Counted from the first letter of the stretch, positions 45,514 through 58,218 are shown. The stretch: 64,000 bases of DNA from Edwardsiella piscicida (GCF_001896205.1 NZ_MPNU01000001.1:3003467-3067466); one strand, 5' to 3'. The notes: generated from the sequence alone by a model not told the origin. A program made the numbers and translations.

Positions 45514-47916
45514 TCAGCGCGCCGAGGGACGACGCAGCAGCCCTCTTCCCAGTCCGGCGCCGCAGATCCCCAGCAGCAGCGCGGCGCCCGGCGGCAGCAG
45601 TAGCCACATCGGCCAGGCGGGCTGCCAGGGAAAGTCAAACACCTGCCGCTGCAGCAGCCACAGCGCTGCCTCGGCGGCAGCGGCGGCCACCGTGCCCGCC
45701 GCCAGTCCCAGCAGCATGAATTCGGCATACAAGGTGCGACGCAGCACCCGTCGCGATGCGCCCAAGATCCGGTAGATCTGCAGCTCCTGGCGGCGCTGCT
45801 CCATCCCCACCTGCACCTGAGCCAACAGCAGCAGTACCCCGCACAGCACCACCAGCAGCACCATCACCTCCAGCGCTCGCCCCACCTGATCCAGTATCTG
45901 ACGCGCTTGCAGCAGCAGGGCGCCCATATCCACCAGCGTCAGGGTCGGAAAGCGGCGGTTAAGCTCAGCCAAGAGCCGCGTATCGCCGTCATAACGTAGG
46001 CTGGTGAGCCAGCTTTGCGGCTGCCCCTCCAGCCCACCGGGCGGGAAAATAAAGTAGAAATTGGGGCGCAGGCTCTCCCAGTCTACCCGCCGCAGGCTGG
46101 TCACTCGGGCGCTGAACTGCCGACTGTCGCCGCTAAACGTCAGGCGATCGCCCAGCGTCAGCCCCAGGCGTTCAGCCACCCCTTGCTCCACCGAGACGCC
46201 CCCCGCGCCCGGCGGCCATTCACCGGCCAGCAGCGGGTTTCCCGGCGGCAGCGACGCCAGCCAGGTGAGATTCAGCTCACGGTTTAGGGACTCATCGCCC
46301 CCCTGCATGACCGGCGGACGCCCGTTGATCGCCGTCAGACGCGCCAGCGCAATGGGATAAAACCGCTGTGGAGTGACGCCGTGGGCGTGCAGGAACGCCT
46401 GCAGCGGCTCGCGCTGCGCCGCGCTGATGTTGAACAGAAAGTAGTTGGGGCTGTCGGGCGGCAGCTGCTGACGCCAGCGATCGAGCAGATCGCCGCGCAG
46501 CATCAGCAGCAGCGCCAACAGCATAAAGGAGAGCGAAAAGGCCGCCAGCTGACTCAGGGTTGCCCCCGGCTGGCGCAGCAGACGCCCCAGCGCCAGACGC
46601 AGCGTCAGGCTGCCCGGCGCCAGTCGGCGCAGGCTCCACAGCCCCAGCCAGCCGCACAGCGCCAGCAGCAGGGCCAGCAGGGCCATCCCCAGCAGCAGCG
46701 ACCACATCAGCGCGCTGGCGCCGACCAGCCACAGCAGCCCGCCGCCCAGCAGCAGCGCCATCAGCGGCAGGTAATAGCGCAGGGGCCAGATCGGGCTCGG
46801 CGCGTCGGCGCGCAGCACCCGCAGGGGCCGCATCGCCAACAGCTGACGATAGGGTCGCAGGGCGGCCAGCAGCGCCATCAGCGGGATCCCCCCCAGCGCC
46901 CACAGCCAGGGCCAGAGGCCGGGCGACGGCAGCGCGGCGGGCAGCAGCGGCGTCAATAGCCACAGCAGCCCCCGCTCGACCAGCAGCCCCAGCCCCGCCC
47001 CCACCAGCAGCGCCGATCCCAGCAGCCATAGCCACTGTCCGACCACCCACTTCAGCAGCAGACGCCGCCCGGCGCCCAGCGTCTTCAAGAGCGCCACCAG
47101 CGTATGGCGGCTACGGCAGTAGTGCCCCATCGCCACGCTGACGGCGGCCATGGCCAGCAGCAGCGTCAACAGCGCCGACAGCAGCAGAAACTGCTGCGCC
47201 CGCTGCAGGGTACGCGCCAGCACGTTCGCGCCCTGAGCGGCCTGAGTCAGACGCTGATCCGCCTGCAGACGCGGCGTCAGATAGGCGTCGTAGCGCGCCA
47301 GCGCCTCGCGGCTGCCGGCCAAGCCATAGCGATAGCTCACCCGGCTGCCCGGTTGTACGATCCCGCTGCGCTCGGCGTCCGCCAGCGCAATCAGCATCCT
47401 GGGGGCGCTGCTCAGCAGGCTGAACCCACCGTCCGGCTCCCGTTCGACCTCGCCGACGACCCGCAGCGTCATATCCCCCACCTCCACGGCATCGCCGGGG
47501 CGCAGGGCGAGCTGCGCCATCAGCCGCGGAGCGACCAGCGCCTCGCCGGGGCGCGGCACCTGGCGCGGCGGGCGCGTCTCCAGCCGACCGTACAGCGGGT
47601 AGGCGTCGTCCACCGCCTTCACCTCCGCCAGCTGCAGCCGACCGCCGGCAAACGCCATGGTTGAAAATACCCACTGCCGGCTGACCCGGATCCCCTCCCG
47701 CCGGGCCTGCGCCAGCCACGCCTCGGGCACCGGCGTATAGCTGCGCAGCACCCGATCGGCGGCGATCGCCTCACGTCCCTGTCGCTGCAGCCCCTGATCC
47801 AGACGATCGCCAATCCGCCCCAACGCCAGCACGCAGGCCACCGCCAGCGCCAGCGCCAGCCAGACGATCAGCAGCGACGGAGTGCGCCATTCGCGCCAGA
47901 ACCAGCGCCGGATCAC
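45514..47916 (-). CDS. ybbP: ABC transporter permease YbbP
   Basis: This 800-residue FtsX/MacB-type permease has an N-terminal membrane helix, a periplasmic domain, and further helices with two FtsX-like units. A GTG start at 47916 is chosen: IRRWFWREWRTPSLLIVWLA aligns with the start of E. coli YbbP (804), GGAGG precedes it, and GTGA overlaps the ybbA stop. The longer frame to 47964 is rejected. With ybbA it forms a transporter of unknown substrate next to tesA. Confidence 0.93.
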   Translation of the reverse strand: MIRRWFWREWRTPSLLIVWLALALAVACVLALGRIGDRLDQGLQRQGREAIAADRVLRSYTPVPEAWLAQARREGIRVSRQWVFSTMAFAGGRLQLAEVKAVDDAYPLYGRLETRPPRQVPRPGEALVAPRLMAQLALRPGDAVEVGDMTLRVVGEVEREPDGGFSLLSSAPRMLIALADAERSGIVQPGSRVSYRYGLAGSREALARYDAYLTPRLQADQRLTQAAQGANVLARTLQRAQQFLLLSALLTLLLAMAAVSVAMGHYCRSRHTLVALLKTLGAGRRLLLKWVVGQWLWLLGSALLVGAGLGLLVERGLLWLLTPLLPAALPSPGLWPWLWALGGIPLMALLAALRPYRQLLAMRPLRVLRADAPSPIWPLRYYLPLMALLLGGGLLWLVGASALMWSLLLGMALLALLLALCGWLGLWSLRRLAPGSLTLRLALGRLLRQPGATLSQLAAFSLSFMLLALLLMLRGDLLDRWRQQLPPDSPNYFLFNISAAQREPLQAFLHAHGVTPQRFYPIALARLTAINGRPPVMQGGDESLNRELNLTWLASLPPGNPLLAGEWPPGAGGVSVEQGVAERLGLTLGDRLTFSGDSRQFSARVTSLRRVDWESLRPNFYFIFPPGGLEGQPQSWLTSLRYDGDTRLLAELNRRFPTLTLVDMGALLLQARQILDQVGRALEVMVLLVVLCGVLLLLAQVQVGMEQRRQELQIYRILGASRRVLRRTLYAEFMLLGLAAGTVAAAAAEAALWLLQRQVFDFPWQPAWPMWLLLPPGAALLLGICGAGLGRGLLRRPSAR

Positions 47917-48599
47917 GCGACCTCCCGCAGCGTTCCGTCCACCAGGCGCAGCCGCCGCTGGCAACGCGCAGCCAGCTGAACATCGTGGGTCACCATCACC
48001 AGCGTCGTCGCCTGGCGCTGGTTCAGCTCAAACAGCAGATCGGCGATGCGATCGCCGGTCTGGCGATCCAGGTTGCCGGTCGGTTCATCGGCAAACAGGA
48101 TCTGCGGCCGGGCGCTAAAGGCGCGCGCCAGCGCGACCCGCTGCTGCTCACCGCCGGAGAGCTGGGCCGGCAGGTGGCGCAGACGCTGCCCCAGCCCCAG
48201 CTGCGTCAGCAGCGCCGCGGCGCGCTGGCGGCTGTCGTGCTCGCGCTCGCCGCGCAGCAGCGCGGGCAGCTGTACGTTCTCCAGCGCCGTCAGGGTCGGC
48301 ACCAGCATAAAAGATTGAAACACAAAGCCAATATCGCGGGCGCGCAGGGCGGCGCGCCCCTCCTCATCCAGCTGTGACAGAGGCTGCCCCAGCAGACGCA
48401 CCTCGCCGGCACTGGCATCGTCCAGCCCGGCCAAGATCCCCAGCAGCGTCGATTTTCCCGATCCCGACTCGCCGATCAGCGCCAGACTCTGTCCGCGTTT
48501 GACAACCAGGTCGACAGCAGTAAGGATGGAGATCTGGTTTTCACCCTCACCAACCCGTTTGGCGACATGATGAACTTCAATTACGTTTTGCGCTGGCAT
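47913..48599 (-). CDS. ybbA: ABC transporter ATP-binding protein YbbA
   Basis: This 228-residue ATPase, same length as in E. coli, starts MPAQNVIEVHHVAKRVG at 48599. It has Walker A (GESGSGKST, near 42), Q-loop (FVFQSFML), signature (LSGGEQQRVALARA) and Walker B (ILFADEPTGNLD). It belongs to the LolD/MacB group that works with FtsX-type permeases, here YbbP. Its start overlaps the divergent tesA start by 33 bp. Confidence 0.96.
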   Translation of the reverse strand: MPAQNVIEVHHVAKRVGEGENQISILTAVDLVVKRGQSLALIGESGSGKSTLLGILAGLDDASAGEVRLLGQPLSQLDEEGRAALRARDIGFVFQSFMLVPTLTALENVQLPALLRGEREHDSRQRAAALLTQLGLGQRLRHLPAQLSGGEQQRVALARAFSARPQILFADEPTGNLDRQTGDRIADLLFELNQRQATTLVMVTHDVQLAARCQRRLRLVDGTLREVA

Positions 48600-49229
48600 C
48601 GGATACTCCTGATGGTGGTCATGATCCTGTGTGGCCTGACGGCGGCCCGTGCCGATACACTGCTGGTGCTGGGAGACAGCCTGAGCGCCGCCTATCGCCT
48701 GCCGGAGCAGCAGGGCTGGGTTGCCCGCCTGGCCCAGCAATGGCAGCTGCGCACCCCGCCGCTGACGGTGATCAACGCCAGCATCAGCGGCGATACCGCC
48801 GAGCAGGGGCTGCTGCGCCTGCCGGAGCTGTTGCAGCAGCACCGGCCGCGCTGGGTGCTGATTGAACTGGGGGCCAACGATGGGCTGCACGGCATTGCGC
48901 CCGACGCCATCGCCGCTGCGCTGTCCGCGATCATCGAGCGGGTGCAGCGGGCCGGCGCCACCCCGCTGCTGATGCAGATCCGCCTACCGCCCAACTACGG
49001 TCGGCGCTACGGCGACGCCTTTGCGGCGATCTACCCTCAGCTGGCCGCGCGCTTTGGCGTCGCGCTGCTGCCGTTTTATATGGAAGCGGTGGTCGGCCAC
49101 CCCGACTGGATCCAGGATGACGGCCTGCACCCCAACGCACTGGCCCAGCCGTTTATCGCCGACTGGATGGCGCAGCGCCTGCTGCCGCAGCTAACGCGCG
49201 CGGAGAACGGCGCGCCGTCTATTAATTAA
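48567..49229 (+). CDS. tesA: Periplasmic acyl-CoA thioesterase I/protease I/lysophospholipase L1
   Basis: TesA is a GDSL hydrolase with 220 residues and a signal peptide (ends near TAARA-DT). The catalytic Ser is in LVLGDSLSAAY, the oxyanion residues in SISGDT and LGANDGLHG, and the Asp-His pair in IQDDGLHPNA. The start at 48567 (MMNFNYVLRWH) matches E. coli. The 5' end overlaps ybbA on the other strand, so each promoter must lie within the neighbouring gene. Confidence 0.95.
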   Translation: MMNFNYVLRWHRILLMVVMILCGLTAARADTLLVLGDSLSAAYRLPEQQGWVARLAQQWQLRTPPLTVINASISGDTAEQGLLRLPELLQQHRPRWVLIELGANDGLHGIAPDAIAAALSAIIERVQRAGATPLLMQIRLPPNYGRRYGDAFAAIYPQLAARFGVALLPFYMEAVVGHPDWIQDDGLHPNALAQPFIADWMAQRLLPQLTRAENGAPSIN

Positions 49230-49271
49230 ACATGAATATTCAGCGACCAACAGAGCAACTTAGGTAAACTT

Positions 49272-50057
49272 ATGCAAAAAGCCATCTTAATCACCGGCTG
49301 TTCCAGCGGCATCGGACTGGCGGCGGCCAAGGATCTGCACCAGCGGGGCTACCGGGTGCTGGCCGCCTGCCGTAAAGCGGAGGACGTCGCGGCGATGGAG
49401 GCCATGGGGATGGAGGGCATCACGCTGGATCTCGACAACGCCGAGAGCGTAGAGCAGGCCGCCCGTCAGGTGCTGGCGCTGACCGACGGGCGTCTGTACG
49501 CCCTGTTCAATAACGGCGGCTTCGGTCTCTATGGGCCCCTCAGCCAGATCAGCCGCGAGGAGCTGGAGCGCCAGTTTGCCACCAACCTGTTCGGCACCCA
49601 TCAGCTGACTCAACTGCTGCTGCCGGCGATGCTGGCCCAGGGCGAGGGACGCATCATCCAGACCAGCTCCATCATGGGGGTGGTTGCCACCCCCGGGCGT
49701 GGCGCCTATGCCGCCAGCAAATATGCGCTGGAGGGCTGGTCGGATGCGCTGCGCATGGAGCTGCGCGGCAGCGGCGTACACGTCTCCCTGATCGAGCCCG
49801 GCCCCATTCGCTCGCGCTTTACCCACAACGTGCACCAGTGCGACAGCGCCAAGCCGGTGACTAACCCCGGCATCGCCGCCCGCTTCACCCTGACGCCGGA
49901 GGCGGTGCTGCCCAAGCTGCGCCACGCGCTGGAGAGTCCGCGTCCACGGCTGCGCTATCCCGTCACCGTTATCGCTCACGCGCTCAGCCTGCTGCGACGG
50001 ATCCTGCCGGGCCGCGCGCTGGATCGCATCCTGAGTGGCCATTCGACGGCGCGCTAA
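49272..50057 (+). CDS. ybbO: Short-chain dehydrogenase/reductase YbbO
   Basis: This 261-residue classical SDR has the nucleotide motif ITGCSSGIGLAAAKDL (near 7-22), NNGGF (near 80), the catalytic Ser in QTSSIMG and YAASKYAL (Tyr-Lys near 150). E. coli YbbO reduces aliphatic aldehydes with NADP(H), but the role in the cell is not certain. It follows tesA by 42 bp and precedes ybbN by 66 bp, as in E. coli. Confidence 0.93.
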   Translation: MQKAILITGCSSGIGLAAAKDLHQRGYRVLAACRKAEDVAAMEAMGMEGITLDLDNAESVEQAARQVLALTDGRLYALFNNGGFGLYGPLSQISREELERQFATNLFGTHQLTQLLLPAMLAQGEGRIIQTSSIMGVVATPGRGAYAASKYALEGWSDALRMELRGSGVHVSLIEPGPIRSRFTHNVHQCDSAKPVTNPGIAARFTLTPEAVLPKLRHALESPRPRLRYPVTVIAHALSLLRRILPGRALDRILSGHSTAR

Positions 50058-50123
50058 GCTTGTAATTGCCGCCGCCGCCCCCATATCCGTTTTATCTAGC
50101 CGAAGGGATCGAGAGAAACCACC

Positions 50124-50978
50124 ATGATCAACGCCACCGTAGTCAATATTACCGAAGCCAACCTACACCAGACGCTGGAGCAATCCATGTCGGTGCCGGT
50201 GCTGTTTTACTTTTGGTCTGCCCGTAGCCAACACTGCGAACAGCTCACGCCGGTGCTGGAAAAGCTGGCCGCCGAGTACGCCGGGCAGTTCATCCTGGCC
50301 AAGGTCGACTGCGACGCCGAACAGATGCTGGCATCCCAGTTCGGGCTGCGCGCCATTCCGACGGTCTATCTGTTTAAGGATGGTCAGCCGCTCGACGGTT
50401 TTCAGGGACCGCAGCCGGAAGAGCAGATCCGCGATCTGCTGGCCCGGGTTCTGCCCAAGCCAGAGGAGCTAAAGGCCGCCCAGGCGGCGGAGCTGATGGC
50501 CGACGGCAAGATGGCGGAGGCCCTGCCGCTGCTGAAAGAGGCCCATACCCTGGCGCCGACCCGCAGTGATATTACGCTGGCGCTGGCGGAAACCCTGATC
50601 GCCCTCAACCGCAGCGATGAGGCCAGCGCCCTGCTGGCGACCGTGCCGCTGCAGGATCAGGACACCCACTATCAGAGCCTGATCGCCCAGATCGAGCTAA
50701 TGAAGCAGGCCGCCGACTCCCCGGAGATCCAGCAGCTGCAGCAGCAGGTCGCCGAACAGCCGCAGAACGTGGCGCTGGCCGTCCAGCTGGCCCTGCAGCT
50801 GCATCAGGTCGGGCGCAACGAGGAGGCGCTGACCCTGCTGATGGATCACCTGCGCCGCGATCTGGCCGCCGGTGACGGCGCGGCCCGCAAGACGCTGATG
50901 GACATTCTGGCCGCGCTGGGCACCGGCGATGCGCTGGCCTCTAAGTTCCGCCGCCAGCTCTACTCCCTGATGTACTGA
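50124..50978 (+). CDS. cnoX: Chaperedoxin CnoX (YbbN)
   Basis: This 284-residue protein has an N-terminal thioredoxin fold with SQHC in place of CxxC (residues near 35), so it lacks the usual redox pair, as in E. coli Ybb[16 protein letters not shown] marks the cis-Pro loop (near 75-88). The C-terminal half is TPR-like helices ([32 protein letters not shown]). It protects GroEL substrates during oxidative stress. Confidence 0.95.
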   Translation: MINATVVNITEANLHQTLEQSMSVPVLFYFWSARSQHCEQLTPVLEKLAAEYAGQFILAKVDCDAEQMLASQFGLRAIPTVYLFKDGQPLDGFQGPQPEEQIRDLLARVLPKPEELKAAQAAELMADGKMAEALPLLKEAHTLAPTRSDITLALAETLIALNRSDEASALLATVPLQDQDTHYQSLIAQIELMKQAADSPEIQQLQQQVAEQPQNVALAVQLALQLHQVGRNEEALTLLMDHLRRDLAAGDGAARKTLMDILAALGTGDALASKFRRQLYSLMY

Positions 50979-51010
50979 TCGCCGCTCTCTGCGCCCCCCC
51001 TCACTCCCTG

Positions 51011-51037
51011 CCCGCTGACGCCGGCGGGGATTTTTTT
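51011..51037 (+). terminator. Terminator after cnoX
   Basis: CCCGC pairs with GCGGG around an 8-base loop, followed by A and seven Ts. It lies about 30 bp after the cnoX stop. Confidence 0.8.
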
Positions 51038-51256
51038 ATGGCCGTCGCACCGACCGGTTCCCGGTAACATTTCTGCTATTCCGAACTGTTAGCACGGAAT
51101 TCCGATTTTTCCACGTGCGATATCTCAAATTATTAATTAGTCGTATAAATAACCAATATTTTTCTTGCGCCAGGTCATATATTCTAAAAAACTATTACTG
51201 AATATTCGTATTCTTGTATTTTGTAACACTTCACACCTGGCATAAGGAAATGATCC

Positions 51257-51997
51257 ATGAGTAGTCCAATCCCACCCAGCGCCCCGCCCGCGGAACAGCG
51301 CGTCGGCTTCGGTGCCTATGTCGCGCTGATCTTCGCAATGGTGTTCTTCTCCGGCCTGCTGGGCGGAAAAGAATGGTACGGCGTCTTCGACTTCACCACC
51401 CTCAACGGCGCATTTGGTAAGGTCGTAAGCGGCGTCAGCAGCGCCGGCGACGCGGTAAACGCCGCCACCAGCACCTTCCGCGGTAAGGGCGGCTCCGGTG
51501 CCATGGACGGGTTCCTGTTCGCCTTTGGCCTGATCCCGGCGGTGATGTTCGCTCTGGGGATGATTAACGTGCTGGAGCACTACGGCGCGCTCAACGCGGC
51601 CCGTAAGCTGCTGACGCCGCTGCTGCGCCCGCTGCTGGGGATCCCCGGCGCCGCCGGCCTGGCGATGATCGGCTCACTGCAGAGCACCGACGTCGGTGCC
51701 TCGCTGACCCGCAACCTCTCCGACGAAGGACAGATAGCCGAACACGAGCGTGACGTCTTCACCATGTTCCAGTTCTCCGCCGGTGCCATGATCACCAACT
51801 TCTTCTCCTCCGGCGCGGTGCTGTTCACCCTGATGACCCTCGATGGCACCCCGGCGGTACCGGCCTCCATCGGCCTGTGTGTGGCGGTGATGTTCGTGAT
51901 GAAAATTTTCGGCGCCAACCTGATGCGCCTGTACCTGCGCCTGACGACACGTAACAGCGCAAAAACTGCAACCCATCCGGCACAGGGAGAAGCCTAA
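51257..51997 (+). CDS. YjiH-like nucleoside-recognition (Gate) membrane protein
   Basis: This 246-residue inner-membrane protein resembles E. coli YjiH with about five hydrophobic segments and Gate-domain blocks PLLGIPGAAGLAMIGSLQST and MFQFSAGAMITNFFSSG. The ATG at 51257 follows AAGGAA. Its stop overlaps the next start by one base (TAATG). With the YjiG-like partner it probably forms a transporter. The attached peptidase suggests uptake or export of peptides or N-acyl amino acids. Confidence 0.85.
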   Translation: MSSPIPPSAPPAEQRVGFGAYVALIFAMVFFSGLLGGKEWYGVFDFTTLNGAFGKVVSGVSSAGDAVNAATSTFRGKGGSGAMDGFLFAFGLIPAVMFALGMINVLEHYGALNAARKLLTPLLRPLLGIPGAAGLAMIGSLQSTDVGASLTRNLSDEGQIAEHERDVFTMFQFSAGAMITNFFSSGAVLFTLMTLDGTPAVPASIGLCVAVMFVMKIFGANLMRLYLRLTTRNSAKTATHPAQGEA

Positions 51998-52473
51998 TGT
52001 CTGCACCTATTTCTACCTCCGCGTCGAAGCCTATGATCACCGACGTCTTTGTCGCCGGCGCGCGCAAAGGCTGGAACATTGCCACCACCAGCACCCTGCC
52101 CAACGTCTTGATGGCCTTTGTGCTGATCAAGGCGCTGGAGATCACCGGCGCCCTGAAAGGAATGGCGCTGGTGTTTGGCCCGCTGATGGGGCTGTTTGGC
52201 CTGCCGGGCGAGGCCGCCGCCGTACTGATCGGCGGTTGGATGTCCATGGGCGGCGGCGTAGGCGTTGCCGTAGCGCTGTTCGACCAGGGTATCCTCACCG
52301 GGACCCATCTGGCGATCCTGGCACCGGCCATCTACCTGATGGGCTCTCAGATCCAGTATGCCGGGCGTATCCTCGGCGTTATCGGCACCGCCGCCAAACG
52401 TATTCCGGTGATGATCGGTATCTCCGTCATCAACGCCTTCATCGCCATGCTGCTCATGCGCGTAATTCTGTAA
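51997..52473 (+). CDS. YjiG-like nucleoside-recognition (Gate) membrane protein
   Basis: This 158-residue membrane protein resembles E. coli YjiG/SpmB. It has four hydrophobic segments, including MALVFGPLMGLFGLPGEAAA and GGWMSMGGGVGVAVALFDQG. It is coupled to the YjiH-like gene. In E. coli yjiHG sits beside iadA (isoaspartyl dipeptidase), whereas here an M20 peptidase follows. Confidence 0.85.
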   Translation: MSAPISTSASKPMITDVFVAGARKGWNIATTSTLPNVLMAFVLIKALEITGALKGMALVFGPLMGLFGLPGEAAAVLIGGWMSMGGGVGVAVALFDQGILTGTHLAILAPAIYLMGSQIQYAGRILGVIGTAAKRIPVMIGISVINAFIAMLLMRVIL

Positions 52474-52489
52474 CTCAAGGAGAGATCGG

Positions 52490-53605
52490 ATGATACAACT
52501 GGAACAGTATCTGGACGAACTGCGCAGCGTGGTCAACGTCGACTGCGGCACCCAGACCCGCGACGGGGTCGCCCGGGTTGCCGATATCTTTACCGGCCTG
52601 TACCGCGACGCTGGCTGGCACGCGGAGCAGGTCGATCTGGGCGACCAGGTCGGGCCAGGGGTCTTTGTCACCAACCAGCCGCAGGCCGATCGCTACGATG
52701 TGCTGCTGGTCGGCCATCTGGACACCGTCTTCCCGCCGGGTACCGCCGCCGAGCGTCCGCTGAGCGTGCGCGATGGCCGCGCCTACGGGCCGGGCGTCTC
52801 GGATATGAAGAGCGGCCTGCTCAATATTCTGTGGGCCCTGCGTGGCCTGGAGGCGCACGATCGTCAGCGCCTGCGCATCGCCGTCGCCATGAACCCGGAT
52901 GAAGAGACCGGCTCCGTCCACTCCCACGCCTGGATTGGCGAACTGGCCAAGCGCAGCGGCTGCGTGCTGGTGTGCGAAGCGGCGCGTGCCGACGGCTCCC
53001 TGGTCAAGGCGCGGAAAGGCATGGCCCGCTATCGCCTCAGCTTCCAGGGCGTCGCCGCCCACGCCGGTAACGATCCGGAGAAAGGCCGCTCGGCGATCAC
53101 CGCTCTGGCCCACGCCATCATCGCCGTCAACCAGCTGGGCGACAGCGACAAGGGCACCACCCTCAACGTCGGCGTGATCAGCGGCGGCGACGCGGCCAAC
53201 ATCGTGCCCGACCACGCACAAGCCGTGGTCGATCTGCGCTTCTGGTGCAACGATGAGTATCAGCGCGTCAATCAGGCGCTGCAGGCCCGCTGCCAGCAGC
53301 CGTTCCTGGACGGCGTCAGCTGCACGCTGCAGCAGGATGCCCACACCCCGGCCATGGCGCCGTCGGGCGACACCGAAGCGCTGATGGCCCGCGTCGAGCA
53401 GGCCGGACGCGAAGAGGGGATCGCCATCACCTGGCAGGCGGTGGGCGGCGGCTCTGACGCCAACCACACCGCCGCGCTGGGGATCCCGTCGCTGGATGGC
53501 TTTGGCCCGATCGGCGCCGGCTTCCACAGCGCGGCCGAATACCTGGAGCTGGAGAGCATTGCCCCGCGCATTCGTCTGCTGCGCCGGGTGATCGCCGGTC
53601 TGTAA
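52490..53605 (+). CDS. M20-family peptidase (glutamate carboxypeptidase-like)
   Basis: This 371-residue di-zinc peptidase has the M20 metal and catalytic residues: VGHLDTVFPPGT (His and Asp near 78-80), GPGVSDMKSG (bridging Asp near 103), NPDEETGS (Glu pair near 137) and GPIGAGFHSAAEYLE (His near 347). The central lid domain (KGMARYRLSFQGVAAHAGNDP) is typical of carboxypeptidase G2-like enzymes. It follows the YjiG-like gene by 16 bp behind AAGGAG. The substrate is probably a peptide or N-acyl amino acid brought in by its partners. No signal peptide is seen. Confidence 0.9.
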   Translation: MIQLEQYLDELRSVVNVDCGTQTRDGVARVADIFTGLYRDAGWHAEQVDLGDQVGPGVFVTNQPQADRYDVLLVGHLDTVFPPGTAAERPLSVRDGRAYGPGVSDMKSGLLNILWALRGLEAHDRQRLRIAVAMNPDEETGSVHSHAWIGELAKRSGCVLVCEAARADGSLVKARKGMARYRLSFQGVAAHAGNDPEKGRSAITALAHAIIAVNQLGDSDKGTTLNVGVISGGDAANIVPDHAQAVVDLRFWCNDEYQRVNQALQARCQQPFLDGVSCTLQQDAHTPAMAPSGDTEALMARVEQAGREEGIAITWQAVGGGSDANHTAALGIPSLDGFGPIGAGFHSAAEYLELESIAPRIRLLRRVIAGL

Positions 53606-53627
53606 TCTTCACATAGCCCCCTCCCCC

Positions 53628-53658
53628 AAGGGGCCGCACGCTGCGGCCCCTTCTTTTT
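53628..53658 (+). terminator. Terminator after the M20 peptidase
   Basis: AAGGGGCCGCA-CGC-TGCGGCCCCTT is a perfect 11-bp stem followed by CTTTTT, 22 bp after the stop. Confidence 0.93.
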
Positions 53659-53769
53659 ATCACCGCGAATGCCCCCGACAAACTTCACCGACAACCTGCG
53701 ACGCTGGTTACAAACTAGACGCCGTTTCTGTGCCATAGTAGACATGGGTTCTGACCAAAAGGAGGGCTT

Positions 53770-53991
53770 ATGTTCCCAGAGTATCGTGATCTGATCTCCC
53801 GTCTGAAAACCGAAGACATCCGATTTGCCACCCTGTTCCATGAGCATAACCAGCTGGACCATGAGATCAGAAGGGCTGAAAACAGACCCGGCGCGGCCTT
53901 CAACGAGCAAATTGCAGAGATGAAGCGCGAAAAGCTGCGGATCAAGGATGAGCTGTATCAGATCCTGCGCTCGGAAGAGGCGATCAGCTAA
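53770..53991 (+). CDS. ydcH: DUF465 small coiled-coil protein YdcH
   Basis: This 73-residue protein begins MFPEYRDLISRLKTED, near-identical in its first 13 residues to E. coli YdcH. It is mostly helical with a coiled-coil-like second half (FNEQIAEMKREKLRIKDELY). A strong AGGAGGG site precedes the ATG. Function is unknown in the family. It is monocistronic with a shared terminator. Confidence 0.92.
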   Translation: MFPEYRDLISRLKTEDIRFATLFHEHNQLDHEIRRAENRPGAAFNEQIAEMKREKLRIKDELYQILRSEEAIS

Positions 53992-54009
53992 CCGTTACAC
54001 CCGGACATA

Positions 54010-54036
54010 AAAAAACCCGCCGGCGGCGGGTTTTTT
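54010..54036. terminator. Bidirectional terminator between ydcH and eno
   Basis: AAAAAACCCGCC-GGC-GGCGGGTTTTTT is a perfect 12-bp stem with U-runs on both strands, between convergent ydcH and eno. Confidence 0.95.
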
Positions 54037-54055
54037 ACATCAGAAAAGCAGCGGA

Positions 54056-57144
<3,089 letters not shown>

Positions 57145-57335
57145 TTATTTGCCACAAACGATCTGATCCCGTCCGCGCCATTTTCTGCGCCCAAACACCG
57201 CCTGCAATAATCTTCTTTTACTTCTGAAACAAAAGGATACAGAGAAAAAACGCTAAAAAATCCCATTAATCTCTGTCGCAGCGCATCAAACAGCCAAAAC
57301 AAAACGGAAAACCACCGCCGACGCGGCGCTCCACC

Positions 57336-58130
57336 CTACTGTTTTTCTTGCTGTTTTACCTGCTGCCACGCCGCCTCCATCTCCTCTAGCGAGGCGCTCT
57401 CCAGCGACTGTCCACCGGCGCTTATCGCCTGCTCGACCGCGCGGAAACGGCGCTCAAACTTACGGTTGGCCTCCTGCAGCGTGGTTTCTGCACGGCAGCC
57501 GAGATGACGCGCCAGATTGACCGTGGCGAACAGCAGATCCCCCACCTCTTCACTCAGACGGGCCTGATCCACCACCGCCTGCTGCGCCTCATCCATCACT
57601 TCGTCTATTTCTTCGTAAACCTTGTCCAGCACCGGCCCCAGGGTGTCCCAGTCAAATCCCACCGAGGCGCAGCGCCGCTGGATCTTGTCGGCGCGCATCA
57701 GCGCCGGCAGCGCCTGCGGAATATCATCCAGCACAGAGTCCATCGCCTTTTGCGCCCGCTCCCGCTGCTTGCGCTGCTCCCAGCGCGCTACGGACGCCTG
57801 CGCCGTCCCGTCATACTCCGCGTCGAACACGTGGGGATGGCGGCGCTCCAGCTTGTCGCAGATGCTTTGACACACGTCGTCAAAGTCGAACAGCCCCTGC
57901 TCTTGCGCCATCTGCGCATGGAACACCACCTGAAACAACAGGTCGCCTAGCTCTTCTTGAAGTCCATTGAAATCGCTGCGCTGAATCGTGTCAAGCACTT
58001 CATAGGTTTCTTCCAGCGTATAGGGGGCGATTGTGGCAAAAGTTTGACGTAGATCCCAAGGACAGCCCCGCTGCGGATCACGCAGCGTGCGCATTATCGT
58101 CAACAATCGTTGCATGGCTGGTGTGGTCAT
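57336..58130 (-). CDS. mazG: Nucleoside triphosphate pyrophosphohydrolase
   Basis: MazG hydrolyses NTPs and dNTPs to monophosphates, with a role in lowering (p)ppGpp effects. It has 264 residues (E. coli 263), with the tandem MazG domains visible by EETYEVLDTIQR and LQEELGDLLFQVVFHA (first, near 37-65) and the second EEIDEVMDEAQ and EEVGDLLFATVNLARHLG (near 175-210). The 88-bp gap to relA holds no mazEF toxin-antitoxin pair, unlike E. coli. Confidence 0.96.
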   Translation of the reverse strand: MTTPAMQRLLTIMRTLRDPQRGCPWDLRQTFATIAPYTLEETYEVLDTIQRSDFNGLQEELGDLLFQVVFHAQMAQEQGLFDFDDVCQSICDKLERRHPHVFDAEYDGTAQASVARWEQRKQRERAQKAMDSVLDDIPQALPALMRADKIQRRCASVGFDWDTLGPVLDKVYEEIDEVMDEAQQAVVDQARLSEEVGDLLFATVNLARHLGCRAETTLQEANRKFERRFRAVEQAISAGGQSLESASLEEMEAAWQQVKQQEKQ

Positions 58131-58218
58131 CGGTGTTATTCCCGCGGTAAAAAAGAGGGGGACGCCTGCCGACCCTACCCGGGCCGGCGCGTCAGATCGT
58201 GGGGAGGCGGCCCCGGGC

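Noticed and set aside
45514-47964. Long (816-residue) start for YbbP
   Set aside because: The extra residues overlap ybbA, lack a ribosome site, and are absent from the remembered E. coli protein; the GTG at 47916 fits better.
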